Source: Gaiellaceae bacterium
GTDB taxonomy: Bacteria > Actinomycetota > Thermoleophilia > Gaiellales > Gaiellaceae
Assembly (NCBI GenBank): GCA_030446625.1
Contig: JAUJMY010000012.1
Span: 1 to 64,000, forward strand
Length of the DNA: 64,000 bases
Direction: 5' to 3'
In this document: positions 40,915 through 50,088 of the stretch, in pieces
Position numbering within the stretch: position 1 is the first letter of the stretch
Layout of the letters: each line of letters starts with the position of its first letter
Made by a program: the position numbers and the translations under genes
Notes under the pieces: model-generated
Database searches by the model: none
The model's input: the letters and a program-made list of their open reading frames with translations, nothing else
What the model was told of the DNA's origin: nothing

Positions 40915-43900
40915 CAGCCCGCGGCAGCGAGCGCCGGAGCCGCGGCGGCGGACACGCCCGGGAGGCGCGGCCCGGCGCACACGACGTCGAGCGCGGGACA
41001 ACCGGCGCAGACGAACTCACTCGGCGTCGGCGCGAAGACACCCGCCTGGATGCGCGCGATGGCCTCGGACAGCTCCGCCTCGAGCGCGCGCACATCCTCG
41101 CGCGAGAAGACGGTCGAGACGACGGCGTCGCTCCGCTCGAGGAAGTGGTAGACGACCTCCACCTCCTCGACGCCGGCACGGAAGCAGGCGAGCGCGTAGA
41201 CGAGCCGCTGCAGGCGGTAGTCGCGCTCGACGATCTCCTCCGGCGCGTCCTCCGCAAGCGTGTTCGTCTTGTAGTCGAGGACGAGCGCGCGGCCGCTCTC
41301 GCGGTGGAGCACGTCGAGGCGACCGTGCAGGAGGACGCCCTCGTGCTCGAACGCGAATGGGCGCTCGGGCGCGGCGCCTGGAAGCTTCGCGATTCGCGCC
41401 GCAAGCTCGGACGCGCAGTACGCGCGGACGTACGCGTCGATCCGCTCGAGCTCCTCGTCGGTGGCGGCCGGGTACCGGCCGCGGACCGCGGCCGCGAGCG
41501 CCTCGGCGTCGGGGGCGCGCGGCGCGGCGAGGTCGACGTGCTCGAGCAGGAGGTGGACCGCGTCGCCGACCTCGGTCGCGGCGAGCCCCGTCTGTCCGGG
41601 GACGCGCCCGCTCGCGTCCGCAGGACGCATCCCCACGACGCGCTCCGCGTAGTAGCGATACGAGCAGCGCTCGAACAGCGAGAGGGCGCTGTACGACAGC
41701 CGGCGGACGCGGTGGAGCGGCGCGAGCGGCACCGGCTCGAGCGCCGGAAGCGTGGGCGCGAAAGGCGGCTGTGCCGGACCGTCGTTCGCGAACAGCGCGA
41801 GCTGCGCGTCCTCGGTCGGCGCGACGACCGCCTGCTCCTCTTCGGGTTCGTGGCGGAAGCGGTTCATCCTGAGGATGAGCCGTGCGCCGTCCCGCTCGAG
41901 CTCGACCGGCTCGTCCCCCGCGACGTCCTGCTCGCCCACGCCGAGCCGCCCGAGGACCCAGCCGATCGGCGTGCGCGCCTCGCCCTGCCGCGTGAAGTCG
42001 ATGGAGCCCGAGACGATCAGACGGTCGATCGCGCGTGTCATCGCGACGTAGTAGAGGCGGCGTCGCTCCGCCTCGGCCTCCGCCTCGGCGGCGTCGCGCA
42101 CCTCCTTGTAGCCCGACGTGGGTTTCCGCGTGGCGGTCGCGGGATCGGCGACGCGGAAGCCGAAGCGGCCGTCCGACAGCGCGAGGATCTCGTCGGCCGC
42201 AGGGGCTGCGCGCTCGCGACCCGCGTCCGCGACGACCACGACCTTGAACTCGAGTCCCTTCGCCGCGTGGATGGTCATCAGCCGCACTGCGTCCGCGCCC
42301 TCCTCCTCGGCGACCGCCTCCAGCTCCTTCGCGCCCACCGCCTCCTGCTCGCGCACGAAGCGCACGAAGCCCTCGACGTCCGGCCCGCGCAGCTCCTCGT
42401 ACGAACGGGCGAGGCGGGCGAGCTTGCGGAGGTTCGCGTAGCGCCGGCGCCCGTCCCATTGGGCGAGGACGGCGAGGTCGTAGTCGTGCTCGGCGACGAT
42501 CTGCTCGCACAGGCGCTCGAGGGACAGCCGCGCGGCGCTGCGCGAGAGCCGCTCGTAGCGCTGGAGGAACGCGCGGCAGAGCTGCGCGTCGCGGCCGTCC
42601 AGCGCCGGCGGCAGCGCGCGCTCGAGAGCCGTGAAGAGGGGTCGCTTCGGCGCCGCGCGCCGGATCAGGACGAGCGCGTCGTTCGACACGCCGACGAGCG
42701 GCGAGGCGAGAACGGTGACGAGCGCCTCGTCGTCGTAGCGGTTGTGGAGGAGGCGGAGGTACGCGAGCAGGTCGTACACCTGCTGCTGCCCGAAGTAGCC
42801 GCGGCCGAGCGCGCGGTGCGTCGCGATGCCGAGCGCGCGCAGCTCCTCCTCGTACCACTCCGCGTCGGTTCCCGCCGCGAAGAGCAGCACGATCTCGCCT
42901 GCGGCCGCGGCGCCCGTCGCGACGAGCTCGTGCACGCGACGCGCGACGTGCTTCGCCTCGGCGCGGCGCCAGTGGAGGCCGGTGCTCGCGAAGCTCGTCT
43001 TGTCCGTCACGAGCAGCTCCACCGGCGTACCGAAGACGGGGTCGGGGAACTCCGCCGACGCCGTGAGCGGCTGGAACTCGTCGCCGAAGTCGGACGCGAA
43101 GAGGTGGTTGATCGCGGCGAGCACCTCGGGCCGCGAGCGGTAGTTGCGCGTCAGCGCGAGGAGCCCCGCGCCTGCGGCAGCGCGCCGCTCGCGGAAGACG
43201 CCGACGTCCGCGTGGCGGAACCCGTAGATGGACTGGAACTCGTCTCCGACGAAGAAGAGCTCGCCCGTTCCTTCGGCCGCGAGGAGGTCGATCAGCTCGC
43301 ACTGGAGCCGGTTCGTGTCCTGGAACTCGTCCACCATGATCGCGCGGAAGCGCCACGCCTCCCGCCGGCGCAGGTCCGCGTCCGCCCGGAGCAGGTCGCG
43401 CGCCGCGAGCTGGAGATCTTCGAAGTCGAGCGCCGATTCGCGCTCCTTCGCCAGCGCGTAGGCGCGGTCGAAGCCCGAGAGGAGCTCCTGGAGCAGGTCA
43501 CGGTCGCGCGCCGCGAGCTCGTCGAGCGCGCCCTGCTCGACCGCCCTGCGCGCCTCCTCGTAGCTCGCCGCGCGCTCGCCGCGGGCGCGCAGGTCGCCGA
43601 GGTCGAGCAGGAGCTCCGCGGCCGTGCGCCGCTCCAGCGCGGCTTCGGCGCGGGCAGCCTGCTCGCGCGCACGCTCCCCGGCCGCCTCGTCCTCGGCCAG
43701 GCAGCGCGCCGCCTCGCGCAGCTCGTCCACGAGCTGCCGCAGCGGCGGCCGGTCGGCGGCTTCGAGCCCGAGCGGCCGGCCGGCAGAGCGAAGAGTCTCG
43801 TACCCGCCGCTCAGCATCCGACGAAGCCCGCGTGCGCCGTAGGTCGAGAGCAGCCGCAGCCGCTCCGCGTCGCCGCCCGCGCAGAACTCGCCCACTGCGA

Positions 43901-44297
43901 CGTTGAACGCCTCGCTGCGGATGACGCGCCCCTGGCTCTCGTCGAGCACGCGGAAGCGAGGGTCGAGCCCGGCGCGGAAGGGGTTCGTCTGGAGGAGCCG
44001 GCGGCAGAAGCCGTGGATCGTCGAGACCCACGCGTCGTCGAGCTGCCGGGCGAGATCGGCACGCCCGCGCTCGAGGAGCCGCGCGCGGATCCGCGCGCGC
44101 AGCTCGCCCGCGGCCCGGTCCGTGTACGTGATCACGAGGATCGAGCCCACGTCGACGCCCTCGTCGCAGACGGCGCGCGCGAAGCGCTCGACGAGGACCG
44201 CCGTCTTGCCCGTGCCCGCCCCCGCGGAGACGAAGACGACGCCGCGCGCCTCTATCGCGGCCTGCTGCTCCGGGTTCGGCGTCCGATCCGGGGTCAC
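40914..44297 (-). CDS. AddA-like UvrD-family helicase with C-terminal nuclease domain
   Basis: 1127 residues from GTG 44297 (GTGA with the upstream gene). The helicase part has Walker A SAGAGTGKTAVLVERF near 25, DEFQDTNRLQCELI (motif II) near 340, and VAMTRAIDRLIV (motif VI). The C-terminal 350 residues hold a PD-(D/E)xK nuclease with GRLDVLHRESGRALVLDYKTN, and a Cys cluster near the end (CAGCPALDVVC). Works with the AddB-like partner to process double-strand breaks for recombination. Similar actinobacterial AdnA/B enzymes exist; which group it belongs to needs a tree. Confidence 0.87.
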   Translation of the reverse strand: MTPDRTPNPEQQAAIEARGVVFVSAGAGTGKTAVLVERFARAVCDEGVDVGSILVITYTDRAAGELRARIRARLLERGRADLARQLDDAWVSTIHGFCRRLLQTNPFRAGLDPRFRVLDESQGRVIRSEAFNVAVGEFCAGGDAERLRLLSTYGARGLRRMLSGGYETLRSAGRPLGLEAADRPPLRQLVDELREAARCLAEDEAAGERAREQAARAEAALERRTAAELLLDLGDLRARGERAASYEEARRAVEQGALDELAARDRDLLQELLSGFDRAYALAKERESALDFEDLQLAARDLLRADADLRRREAWRFRAIMVDEFQDTNRLQCELIDLLAAEGTGELFFVGDEFQSIYGFRHADVGVFRERRAAAGAGLLALTRNYRSRPEVLAAINHLFASDFGDEFQPLTASAEFPDPVFGTPVELLVTDKTSFASTGLHWRRAEAKHVARRVHELVATGAAAAGEIVLLFAAGTDAEWYEEELRALGIATHRALGRGYFGQQQVYDLLAYLRLLHNRYDDEALVTVLASPLVGVSNDALVLIRRAAPKRPLFTALERALPPALDGRDAQLCRAFLQRYERLSRSAARLSLERLCEQIVAEHDYDLAVLAQWDGRRRYANLRKLARLARSYEELRGPDVEGFVRFVREQEAVGAKELEAVAEEEGADAVRLMTIHAAKGLEFKVVVVADAGRERAAPAADEILALSDGRFGFRVADPATATRKPTSGYKEVRDAAEAEAEAERRRLYYVAMTRAIDRLIVSGSIDFTRQGEARTPIGWVLGRLGVGEQDVAGDEPVELERDGARLILRMNRFRHEPEEEQAVVAPTEDAQLALFANDGPAQPPFAPTLPALEPVPLAPLHRVRRLSYSALSLFERCSYRYYAERVVGMRPADASGRVPGQTGLAATEVGDAVHLLLEHVDLAAPRAPDAEALAAAVRGRYPAATDEELERIDAYVRAYCASELAARIAKLPGAAPERPFAFEHEGVLLHGRLDVLHRESGRALVLDYKTNTLAEDAPEEIVERDYRLQRLVYALACFRAGVEEVEVVYHFLERSDAVVSTVFSREDVRALEAELSEAIARIQAGVFAPTPSEFVCAGCPALDVVCAGPRLPGVSAAAAPALAAAG

Positions 44298-47215
44298 GCG
44301 CGCTTGATCCGGCACATCGACCAGAGCTCGCACCAGTCGGGACAGTCTCCGCCCTTCGGGTCGTGGCGCACGTCGCCGTTGCGGATCCGCCCGACGATCG
44401 TGCGCGCACGCTGCTCCGCAAGCGCGACCTGCCCCCAGAAGGCGTTCTCGTCGAGGTAGTCGTTGCGCTGGAACCCGGGAACGCCGTCCTTCCGAGCCTC
44501 CGCGCGCAGCAGCCCCCGCGCCTCCCGCTTCCCCGCGAGCGCACGGTAGACGCCGCCGAGCGGCTCGACACCGACGAGGTCGCGCAGCACGAGCATGTAG
44601 AGCGGGATCTGGAGCAGGAGCTCCTCCTCGATCCGCTTCGCCGAGTAGGCGCTCTTGCCCGACTTGTAGTCCTGGACAATCCCGCGCGCGCTGAACGGGT
44701 CGAGGTCGATCCGGTCGATCTTCCCGGAGAGCGTGAAGTCGCCGAAATCGAGCCCCCGCTGGAGCTCGGGCGCCGAGCGGTCGGAGCCGAACGAGACCTC
44801 GAAGCGGCGCGGGACGAGCGGCGAGTCGAGCTCGGCCTCGGTGCGCACGAACGCCTCGAGGTCACGCCACAGGCCGCCCTCCAGCTCGAGCCGCTCCACG
44901 TCGGTGAGCTCGAGGCGGACGCCTCCCGCGAGCGCCTCGTCGAGACACTCGCGCAGGAACACGAGCGCGCGCTCGAGCGTCTCCGGCTCCACGCGCTCGA
45001 CGCCGAGCCGCTTCGGGAGGCCGGCGAAGAACCGGTGCAGGACCGAGTGCGCGAGCGACCCGCGCAACATCGCGTCCGCCTCGGCGTCGATCGAGCGCGG
45101 CGAGACGAGGCGCTCGATCAGCCAGATCGACGAGCAGTCCGCGAAGCGCTCGAGGTCGGTGACGCTGAACGTCGTGCGCGCCCGGAGCTCGTCCAGGACG
45201 CCAGGGTGCGTGAGCCGCGTCTGCCGGTCGAACGCCGCGACCGCGCGCTCGAGGCGGCGCTCCCATCCGTTCGCGAGTGCGAGCGCCGTCGCCAGATCCG
45301 GCTCGTCGGCTGCGAGCACGCCGAGCGCGCGGAGCCGCTCGCGCTCCGTCGGAGCGCTCTCGACCCGCCACGTCAGCGCGGACAGCGGCCGCCTGCGCGT
45401 CCAGCGCGCGACGTCGTCCTCGGGGAACGCCGCACGCGTCTCGTCCCAGAACGGGCTCGGCTGCCGGGGGCTCCCGTCCTCGGTCGCCGCTTCCCGCACG
45501 AGCACGAGCCGACGCGTCGCACGCGTGCATGCCGTGTAGAAGAGGTAGCGCTCGCGCGCCACGGCCTCGGGCAGGACGAGCCGTGCCTGCGGCAGCTCGC
45601 GCCGCTCGTCGTCGTCGAGGAACGGCGACGCCGGCGCTCGGCGCGGGAGGTTCCCCTCCTCGAGCCCGAGGACGAAGACGACGTCGTAGCGCCGCGTCCG
45701 CGCGCCCAGGAGGTCGACCAGTGCGACACGCCCAGGCTCGCCTGCTCCGGCCGCGCGCACGCTCGCGCGCTCGAGCGCAGCGAGGAGGTCCTCGCGTGGC
45801 AGCGGCGCCGCCAGCTCCTCCCAGCCGTCGAGCTCGCGCAGGAGCTCCGCGACCGCCTCGTAGGCGCGCAGATCGAGTCGCGAGCTCTCGCCGACCGGCG
45901 GCGAGTCGAGGCGGTAGGCGCCGCGCAGCATCGAGGCGGCGAGCTCACGGACGGCGGCCAGGGGCGAGGGCGCCGCGCGCACGCCGTCCAGCGCCGCGAG
46001 CGGCGCTCCCCGCAGGCGCAGCGTCTCCTCCTCGACGCGCTCGGGCTGGACGGCGCGACCGCGCAGACGCCCCTCGAGGAAGTCGACGTGCGAGCGCGCG
46101 AGCCCCGAGTAGTGCGAGCGCAGGAACGCGTACAGGTCGCGCCGGCGGCTCTCGCCCCACGCGAAGCGCAGGAGCGAGAGGAGCGCGTTACCGAACGCCG
46201 TCTGACCGAGGCGGACGCGTCCTTCGACCGCGAACGGGACGCCGAGGCTGCCGAATGCGGTCTCGACCGCGCCACGCACCCGGTCGAGCGAAGGGCAGAC
46301 GACTGCGATCGCGTCGGGCTCCGTTCCGCTGCGGATCAGCTCGAGCAGCTCGTCAGCGACGAGCTCGAGCGTGCCCCGCGCCCCGGCCCCCTCGAGCCAC
46401 CGGACTGCGCCGTCCAGCGGCGGAGCCGGCGCCGGCCCTCCCTCGGCGAAGAGCGTCCGCTCGAGGTGCGCGAGCGCGGGATGCGCGTACTCGCCGTAGC
46501 GCGGCGGCAGCGTCTCTACGTCGCCTCGCGCCAGCGCCGCGAGGTCGCTGGAGGTGCGCTCCAGCGACGCGAACGTCGGGCGGCCCGGCTCGTACGGGAG
46601 CGACACCGTGACCTCGGCTCGGCCGGCGAGAGCCTCGAGCAGCCGCCACTGCGCCGCAGTCAGGTCCTCGAAGCCGTACGCGAACACCGGCTGGCCGTGC
46701 CACGCCGCGAGCTCACTCGAGACGCGCCGCGCAGCCGCGCCTCGCTCGAGATCGGGATCGCTCAGCTCGAGCCCGACGAGCTCGTCGCGGTACGCCGCGT
46801 ACAGCTCCCCGAGGTGCCCGCCGACGTCGTGCGGCTCGACGAGCCCGGCCTCGAGGTCGCGGATCGCATCGCCGAGAGCGTCCACGAAGCCCGAGAAGCG
46901 AGCCGACGCGCCGAGGCCGTTCAGCGAGACGCGAGCGACCGCACGCCGCAGGACGAGCGTCCGCTGCGCGTCCGTCACCGCGGGTCGGTCGGAGCCGCCG
47001 TCGCGCGCGACGCGCGCGAAGACGTCGTCGAAGGTTCCGATCGAGCCGCCGATCAGAGCCGGCGAGCGCCGCAGGAGGTCGCGCTCCACGCGGTCGACGT
47101 CCGACCGGTTCGGCACGATGAGCACCGGCTCGCGCTCGAGCGCGGCGAGGTAGCGGTCGAGGAGCAGGGCGACCTTGCCCGCGTTCGCCGGCCCGGCGAG
47201 GAGCGTCAGACCCAT
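44294..47215 (-). CDS. AddB-like helicase-nuclease subunit
   Basis: 973 residues. The N-terminal nucleotide-binding loop LLAGPANAGKVALLL is a degenerate Walker A with the Thr/Ser replaced by Val. The middle contains inactive-helicase features (VVFVLGLEEGNLPRR, FYTACTRATRRLVL). The C-terminal PD-(D/E)xK nuclease shows KIDRIDLDPFSARGIVQDYKSGKS near 850. Cys residues (FADCSSIW near 690 and CPDWCELWSMC at the end) look like an iron-sulfur cluster. Degenerate motor plus active nuclease is the AddB pattern, pairing with the AddA-like gene 4 bases downstream. Confidence 0.87.
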   Translation of the reverse strand: MGLTLLAGPANAGKVALLLDRYLAALEREPVLIVPNRSDVDRVERDLLRRSPALIGGSIGTFDDVFARVARDGGSDRPAVTDAQRTLVLRRAVARVSLNGLGASARFSGFVDALGDAIRDLEAGLVEPHDVGGHLGELYAAYRDELVGLELSDPDLERGAAARRVSSELAAWHGQPVFAYGFEDLTAAQWRLLEALAGRAEVTVSLPYEPGRPTFASLERTSSDLAALARGDVETLPPRYGEYAHPALAHLERTLFAEGGPAPAPPLDGAVRWLEGAGARGTLELVADELLELIRSGTEPDAIAVVCPSLDRVRGAVETAFGSLGVPFAVEGRVRLGQTAFGNALLSLLRFAWGESRRRDLYAFLRSHYSGLARSHVDFLEGRLRGRAVQPERVEEETLRLRGAPLAALDGVRAAPSPLAAVRELAASMLRGAYRLDSPPVGESSRLDLRAYEAVAELLRELDGWEELAAPLPREDLLAALERASVRAAGAGEPGRVALVDLLGARTRRYDVVFVLGLEEGNLPRRAPASPFLDDDERRELPQARLVLPEAVARERYLFYTACTRATRRLVLVREAATEDGSPRQPSPFWDETRAAFPEDDVARWTRRRPLSALTWRVESAPTERERLRALGVLAADEPDLATALALANGWERRLERAVAAFDRQTRLTHPGVLDELRARTTFSVTDLERFADCSSIWLIERLVSPRSIDAEADAMLRGSLAHSVLHRFFAGLPKRLGVERVEPETLERALVFLRECLDEALAGGVRLELTDVERLELEGGLWRDLEAFVRTEAELDSPLVPRRFEVSFGSDRSAPELQRGLDFGDFTLSGKIDRIDLDPFSARGIVQDYKSGKSAYSAKRIEEELLLQIPLYMLVLRDLVGVEPLGGVYRALAGKREARGLLRAEARKDGVPGFQRNDYLDENAFWGQVALAEQRARTIVGRIRNGDVRHDPKGGDCPDWCELWSMCRIKRA

Positions 47216-47285
47216 CGGTCAATGGTAGTCCGACGCCTGGACGGCTCCCCTTACGCGCCTCGCGCGGAATACGGGAAAGAGCGTG

Positions 47286-47312
47286 AAAAACAGCGGGCGG
47301 GATCTCCCGCCC
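47286..47312 (-). terminator. Intrinsic terminator after the 64-residue gene
   Basis: Arms GGGCGGGA (47295-47302) and TCCCGCCC (47305-47312) form a hairpin. On the minus strand it is followed by GCTG and TTTTT (47286-47290). It begins 5 bases beyond the stop codon at 47318-47320. Confidence 0.82.
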
Positions 47313-47317
47313 TCGGG

Positions 47318-47512
47318 TCAGCTCGAGCTCTTCGGGCGCCGCCCGCGCCGCGCGACGCTCCGCCCGCCCATGCGATCCGCCTCCTCGTCCGTCACGTCGA
47401 GCTCGCGGACGCCCTTTCGCGCGTCGCGAAACGTGATCCGGATGGTCGCACCCTTTCCGTCGGGAATCTCGTTGCCGGAGATGTCGGACACCAACACGGT
47501 CTTACGAGCCAC
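47318..47512 (-). CDS. Small basic protein, Lsr2-like N-terminal/AT-hook-like (64 residues)
   Basis: Starts at GTG 47512 behind a near-perfect ribosome site (GAGGAGGAAAGA). VARKTVLVSDISGNEIPDG followed by ATIRITFRDARKGVRELDV resembles the Lsr2 N-terminal dimerisation strand pair. The C-terminus ARRGRRPKSSS contains an AT-hook-like RGRRP. Known Lsr2 is about 110 residues with a longer DNA-binding half; here only a tail remains. A small nucleoid-associated protein is the best guess. A terminator follows directly. Confidence 0.7.
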   Translation of the reverse strand: MARKTVLVSDISGNEIPDGKGATIRITFRDARKGVRELDVTDEEADRMGGRSVARRGRRPKSSS

Positions 47513-47570
47513 TCTTTCCTCCTCGAGTTCGATTCGGGACGCGAGATCGTACTCTAAATGCACGACGCAA

Positions 47571-48587
47571 TCACGCGGCTGCGCGCGTACGGCGAATTCG
47601 CCACGAGCGCAGCAGGCTCAGTATGGCCTGCTCTTCTCGATCGAGATCGACGTCGCGCGCTCCGACGACGCGTAAATGTCGCGGCCGGAAGTCGTCGATC
47701 GTTCTGCCGTCGAGGTACTGCTCGACGACGGCGGGGCTGACGTACGAGGCGCGCGTCACCGCGGCAGTGTTCCCGAGCTGCTCGGCGACGCGCCGCATCA
47801 CGGCGGCGACGGCGCGCTTCGCTTCGGTCTGCGTCTCCGCGACCCCGCGCTCCGCGAGATAGACGGCTGCGAGCAGCGTCCCGCCCCACGTCCGGAAGTC
47901 CTTCGCCGTGAACTCGTCGCCGAGGTACGTATGGATGTACTCGTTCAGCCGCGCGCCCGTCAGGTTGTAGATCGCGCCGTCGCTGCGGTACCGGAAGATC
48001 CGTCTCCCGCCGGGTAGTGCCAACAGCTCCTTCATCGCGCCGGCGAGCTCGTCGTCGACGAGCGTCGTTCGAACCCAGACCTTGTGCTTCCCGGGGTACT
48101 CCAGGTGCACGCGCTTGCCGCGCACCTGCACGTGTCGCTTCGTCAGCGTCGTCACTCCGAACGTCTTCGACTCCTTCGCGTACCGGTCGGATCCGACGCG
48201 GAACCAACCGACGTTGATCAGGCGCACTGCGACGGCGCTCACGCGCTCGCGGTCGAGCGCCTCGAGCTCCATGTGCTCCGCCATCGCCAGCCGGAGATCC
48301 GGAAGCTTCTCCGCGAACTTGATCAGCTTGTCGTACTTCGCGTGCTCCTGCTGCGCGCGGAAGTCGGGGTGGTAGAGGTACTGCCTGCGCCCCGCGGCGT
48401 CGACGCCGGTGGCCTGAAGGCTCGCGTTCGCCCGCGGTGAGATCCAGACGTCGCGCCACGCCGGCGGGATCACGAGGGAGTCGATGCGCGCGAGCTTCAC
48501 GGGGTCGGTGATACGATTTCCGCGCGCATCGACGTAGCGGAAACGCCCTTTCGAACCCGCGCGTCGCCAGCCGCCCCTGCGTGACAT
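47571..48587 (-). CDS. DNA topoisomerase IB (poxvirus/bacterial type)
   Basis: Relaxes supercoils through a 3'-phosphotyrosine intermediate, 338 residues. Family segments are KLARIDSLVIPPAWRDVWI and QYLYHPDFRAQQEHAKYDKL. The catalytic core has FRYRSDGAIYNLTG, KDFRTWGGTLLAA, and the nucleophile Tyr in AVTRASYVSPAVVEQYLDG near 288. It stands beside the small Lsr2-like gene. Such enzymes are sporadic in bacteria. Confidence 0.93.
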   Translation of the reverse strand: MSRRGGWRRAGSKGRFRYVDARGNRITDPVKLARIDSLVIPPAWRDVWISPRANASLQATGVDAAGRRQYLYHPDFRAQQEHAKYDKLIKFAEKLPDLRLAMAEHMELEALDRERVSAVAVRLINVGWFRVGSDRYAKESKTFGVTTLTKRHVQVRGKRVHLEYPGKHKVWVRTTLVDDELAGAMKELLALPGGRRIFRYRSDGAIYNLTGARLNEYIHTYLGDEFTAKDFRTWGGTLLAAVYLAERGVAETQTEAKRAVAAVMRRVAEQLGNTAAVTRASYVSPAVVEQYLDGRTIDDFRPRHLRVVGARDVDLDREEQAILSLLRSWRIRRTRAAA

Positions 48588-48640
48588 GCGTGTGATGTAA
48601 CCGCGGCAAGCGGCGGCGAATCCCGCTCTAGAATCGTCCG

Positions 48641-49656
48641 ATGGACACGCGCACGGTCGTCGTCCTCGAGGGTGACCAGACGGGGCAGGAGCTGCTCGAG
48701 GAGGCGCTGCGCGTACTCGCGCCCGACGTGATCGGGATCGAGCTCGCATTCCCGCGCTACGACCTCTCTCTGGAGCGACGACGGCAGACGCGGAACGAGG
48801 TCGTCCACGAGGCGGCGGCCGCGATCCGCGAGCACGGCCTCGGGCTGAAGGCGGCGACGGTGACCCCGGAGACCCGCGGCGACGTCGGCTCGCCGAACCG
48901 GATCCTGCGGGAGGAGATCGCCGGCCGCGTGATCGTGCGGACGGGGCGCCGGATCCCGGGCGTCGTCCCATTCGGCGGCGTCCATTCGCCGATCTCCGTC
49001 GTGCGCATGGCGGTCGGAGACGCGTACGGCGCGGAGGAGTGGCGCGAGGGGGAGGGCGAGGACGAGGTCGCGTTCCGGACGGAGCGCATCGAGCGCAGGA
49101 TCTGCCGCGCGGTCGCCGAGTTCGCGTTCCGTCAGGCGGAGCGGACCGGCGCGAAGGTCTTCGGAGGGCCGAAGTACACCGTGAGCCCGACGTACGAGGG
49201 GATGCTGAAGGAGGAGATGGACGCCGCCGCGGGGCGCCACCCGCACGTCCCGTACGAGCCGCAGCTCATCGACGCGACGTTCGCGCTCCTCGTCGCGGCG
49301 ACGGGTGCGCCGCTCGTGATCCCGGCACTGAACCGCGACGGCGACATCCTCTCTGACCTCGTGCTCCCGCTCTTCGGCTCGATCGCGGGGTCCGAGTCGC
49401 TCGCGGGACCGCGCCGGCGCTGCAGGGGAAGAACGTCGCGAACCCGATGGCGATGATCCTCGCGGGCGCCGCGTTGCTCGGTTACGGCGACGAGGATGCG
49501 CAGCAGGCCGGCCGCGCGATCCGGGAGGCATGCCTCGAAGCGGTCGCCGAGGGGATCCGCACCGCCGACCTCGGCGGCCACGCCGGCACGACGGAGTTCG
49601 CCGACGAGGTCATCCGCCGCACGCGCACGAAGCTCGAGGTCTGGGCGTCGCTTTAG
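48641..49656 (+). pseudogene. Isocitrate/isopropylmalate dehydrogenase family gene, broken by deletion/frameshift
   Basis: Starts MDTRTVVVLEGDQTGQELLEE at ATG 48641. Substrate segments such as FGGVHSPISVVRMAVGDAYG and VFGGPKYTVSPTYEGMLKEE are present, then LNRDGDILSDLVLPLFGSIAGSES. Just there the first frame runs into nonsense (PRRRCRGRTSRTRWR) and stops at 49456. The family ending resumes in another frame: GTAPALQGKNVANPMAMILA, then GGHAGTTEFADEVIRRTRTKL, to 49656. The usual block of roughly 15-25 residues between (ending MAEAPH) is missing. So a small deletion plus frame change, either true loss or an assembly gap. Confidence 0.82.
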
Positions 49657-50088
49657 CCGCGAAGTCGCTGACGCGACTCCCGCGGCGAAAGAGGTCACAG
49701 CGCGAGGCGGCGGCAAAGCCACCACCTCGCGCTTCTTCACTTTGTTGCGTTAGCACAGAGGGTGCGGCGGCCGCGTGGCCGCTGGCGGCCAGGTCGGCCT
49801 CGGAGCAAGACGAGCTGCCCTTTTCTGAGGTCCACAGCAGCAGGAGTGCCTTGCGTTGCACTCCTGCTGCTCTTCATGGAGAGCTCCGGGAGTGCGCTGC
49901 ACTCCCGGAGCTGTGGACCCTGGAAGGCGTGCGGACCCTGCTCCCAGGCCGCCTGAGCGCCAGCTCACGCGGCCGCCGCACTCCGCTGTGCTGACGCAAC
50001 AAACTGAAAGAGCCCGAGCAGCCGGCTTTGCCGGCTGCTCGGGCTGTGGACCATTTACCGCCCGAAGCTGCGTAGCAGGTTCGGGCGC
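49656..50088. repeat. Large multi-hairpin palindromic intergenic region
   Basis: 432 bases between convergent genes contain at least six hairpins. These are 49656-49686 (stem GCCGCG and AGTCGC), 49700-49732 (GCGCGAGG outer stem, AAA loop), 49836-49871 (14 bp), 49882-49912 (14 bp, loop GCT), 50011-50045 (16 bp, loop TTT) and 50060-50088 (8 bp outer stem). A long imperfect inverted repeat of about 43 bp (49736-49778 with 49964-50008) encloses the middle two, and GGTCCACAG (49829-49837) pairs with 49911-49919. The outer halves mirror each other, each having a hairpin, then a TTTGTTGCGT and AGCACAG run. Not coding. Confidence 0.88.

Noticed and set aside
41145-47557. Two very long plus-strand open frames (about 1,100 and 1,060 codons) opposite the addA/addB-like genes
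   Set aside because: They are antisense shadows in high-GC DNA: compositions are Arg/Glu/Ala-rich, with no domains or ribosome sites, while the minus strand has full helicase and nuclease motifs.
49836-49912. A CRISPR array or tandem repeat in the 49.7-50.1 kb region
   Set aside because: The repeats are inverted, not direct, with no regular spacers.
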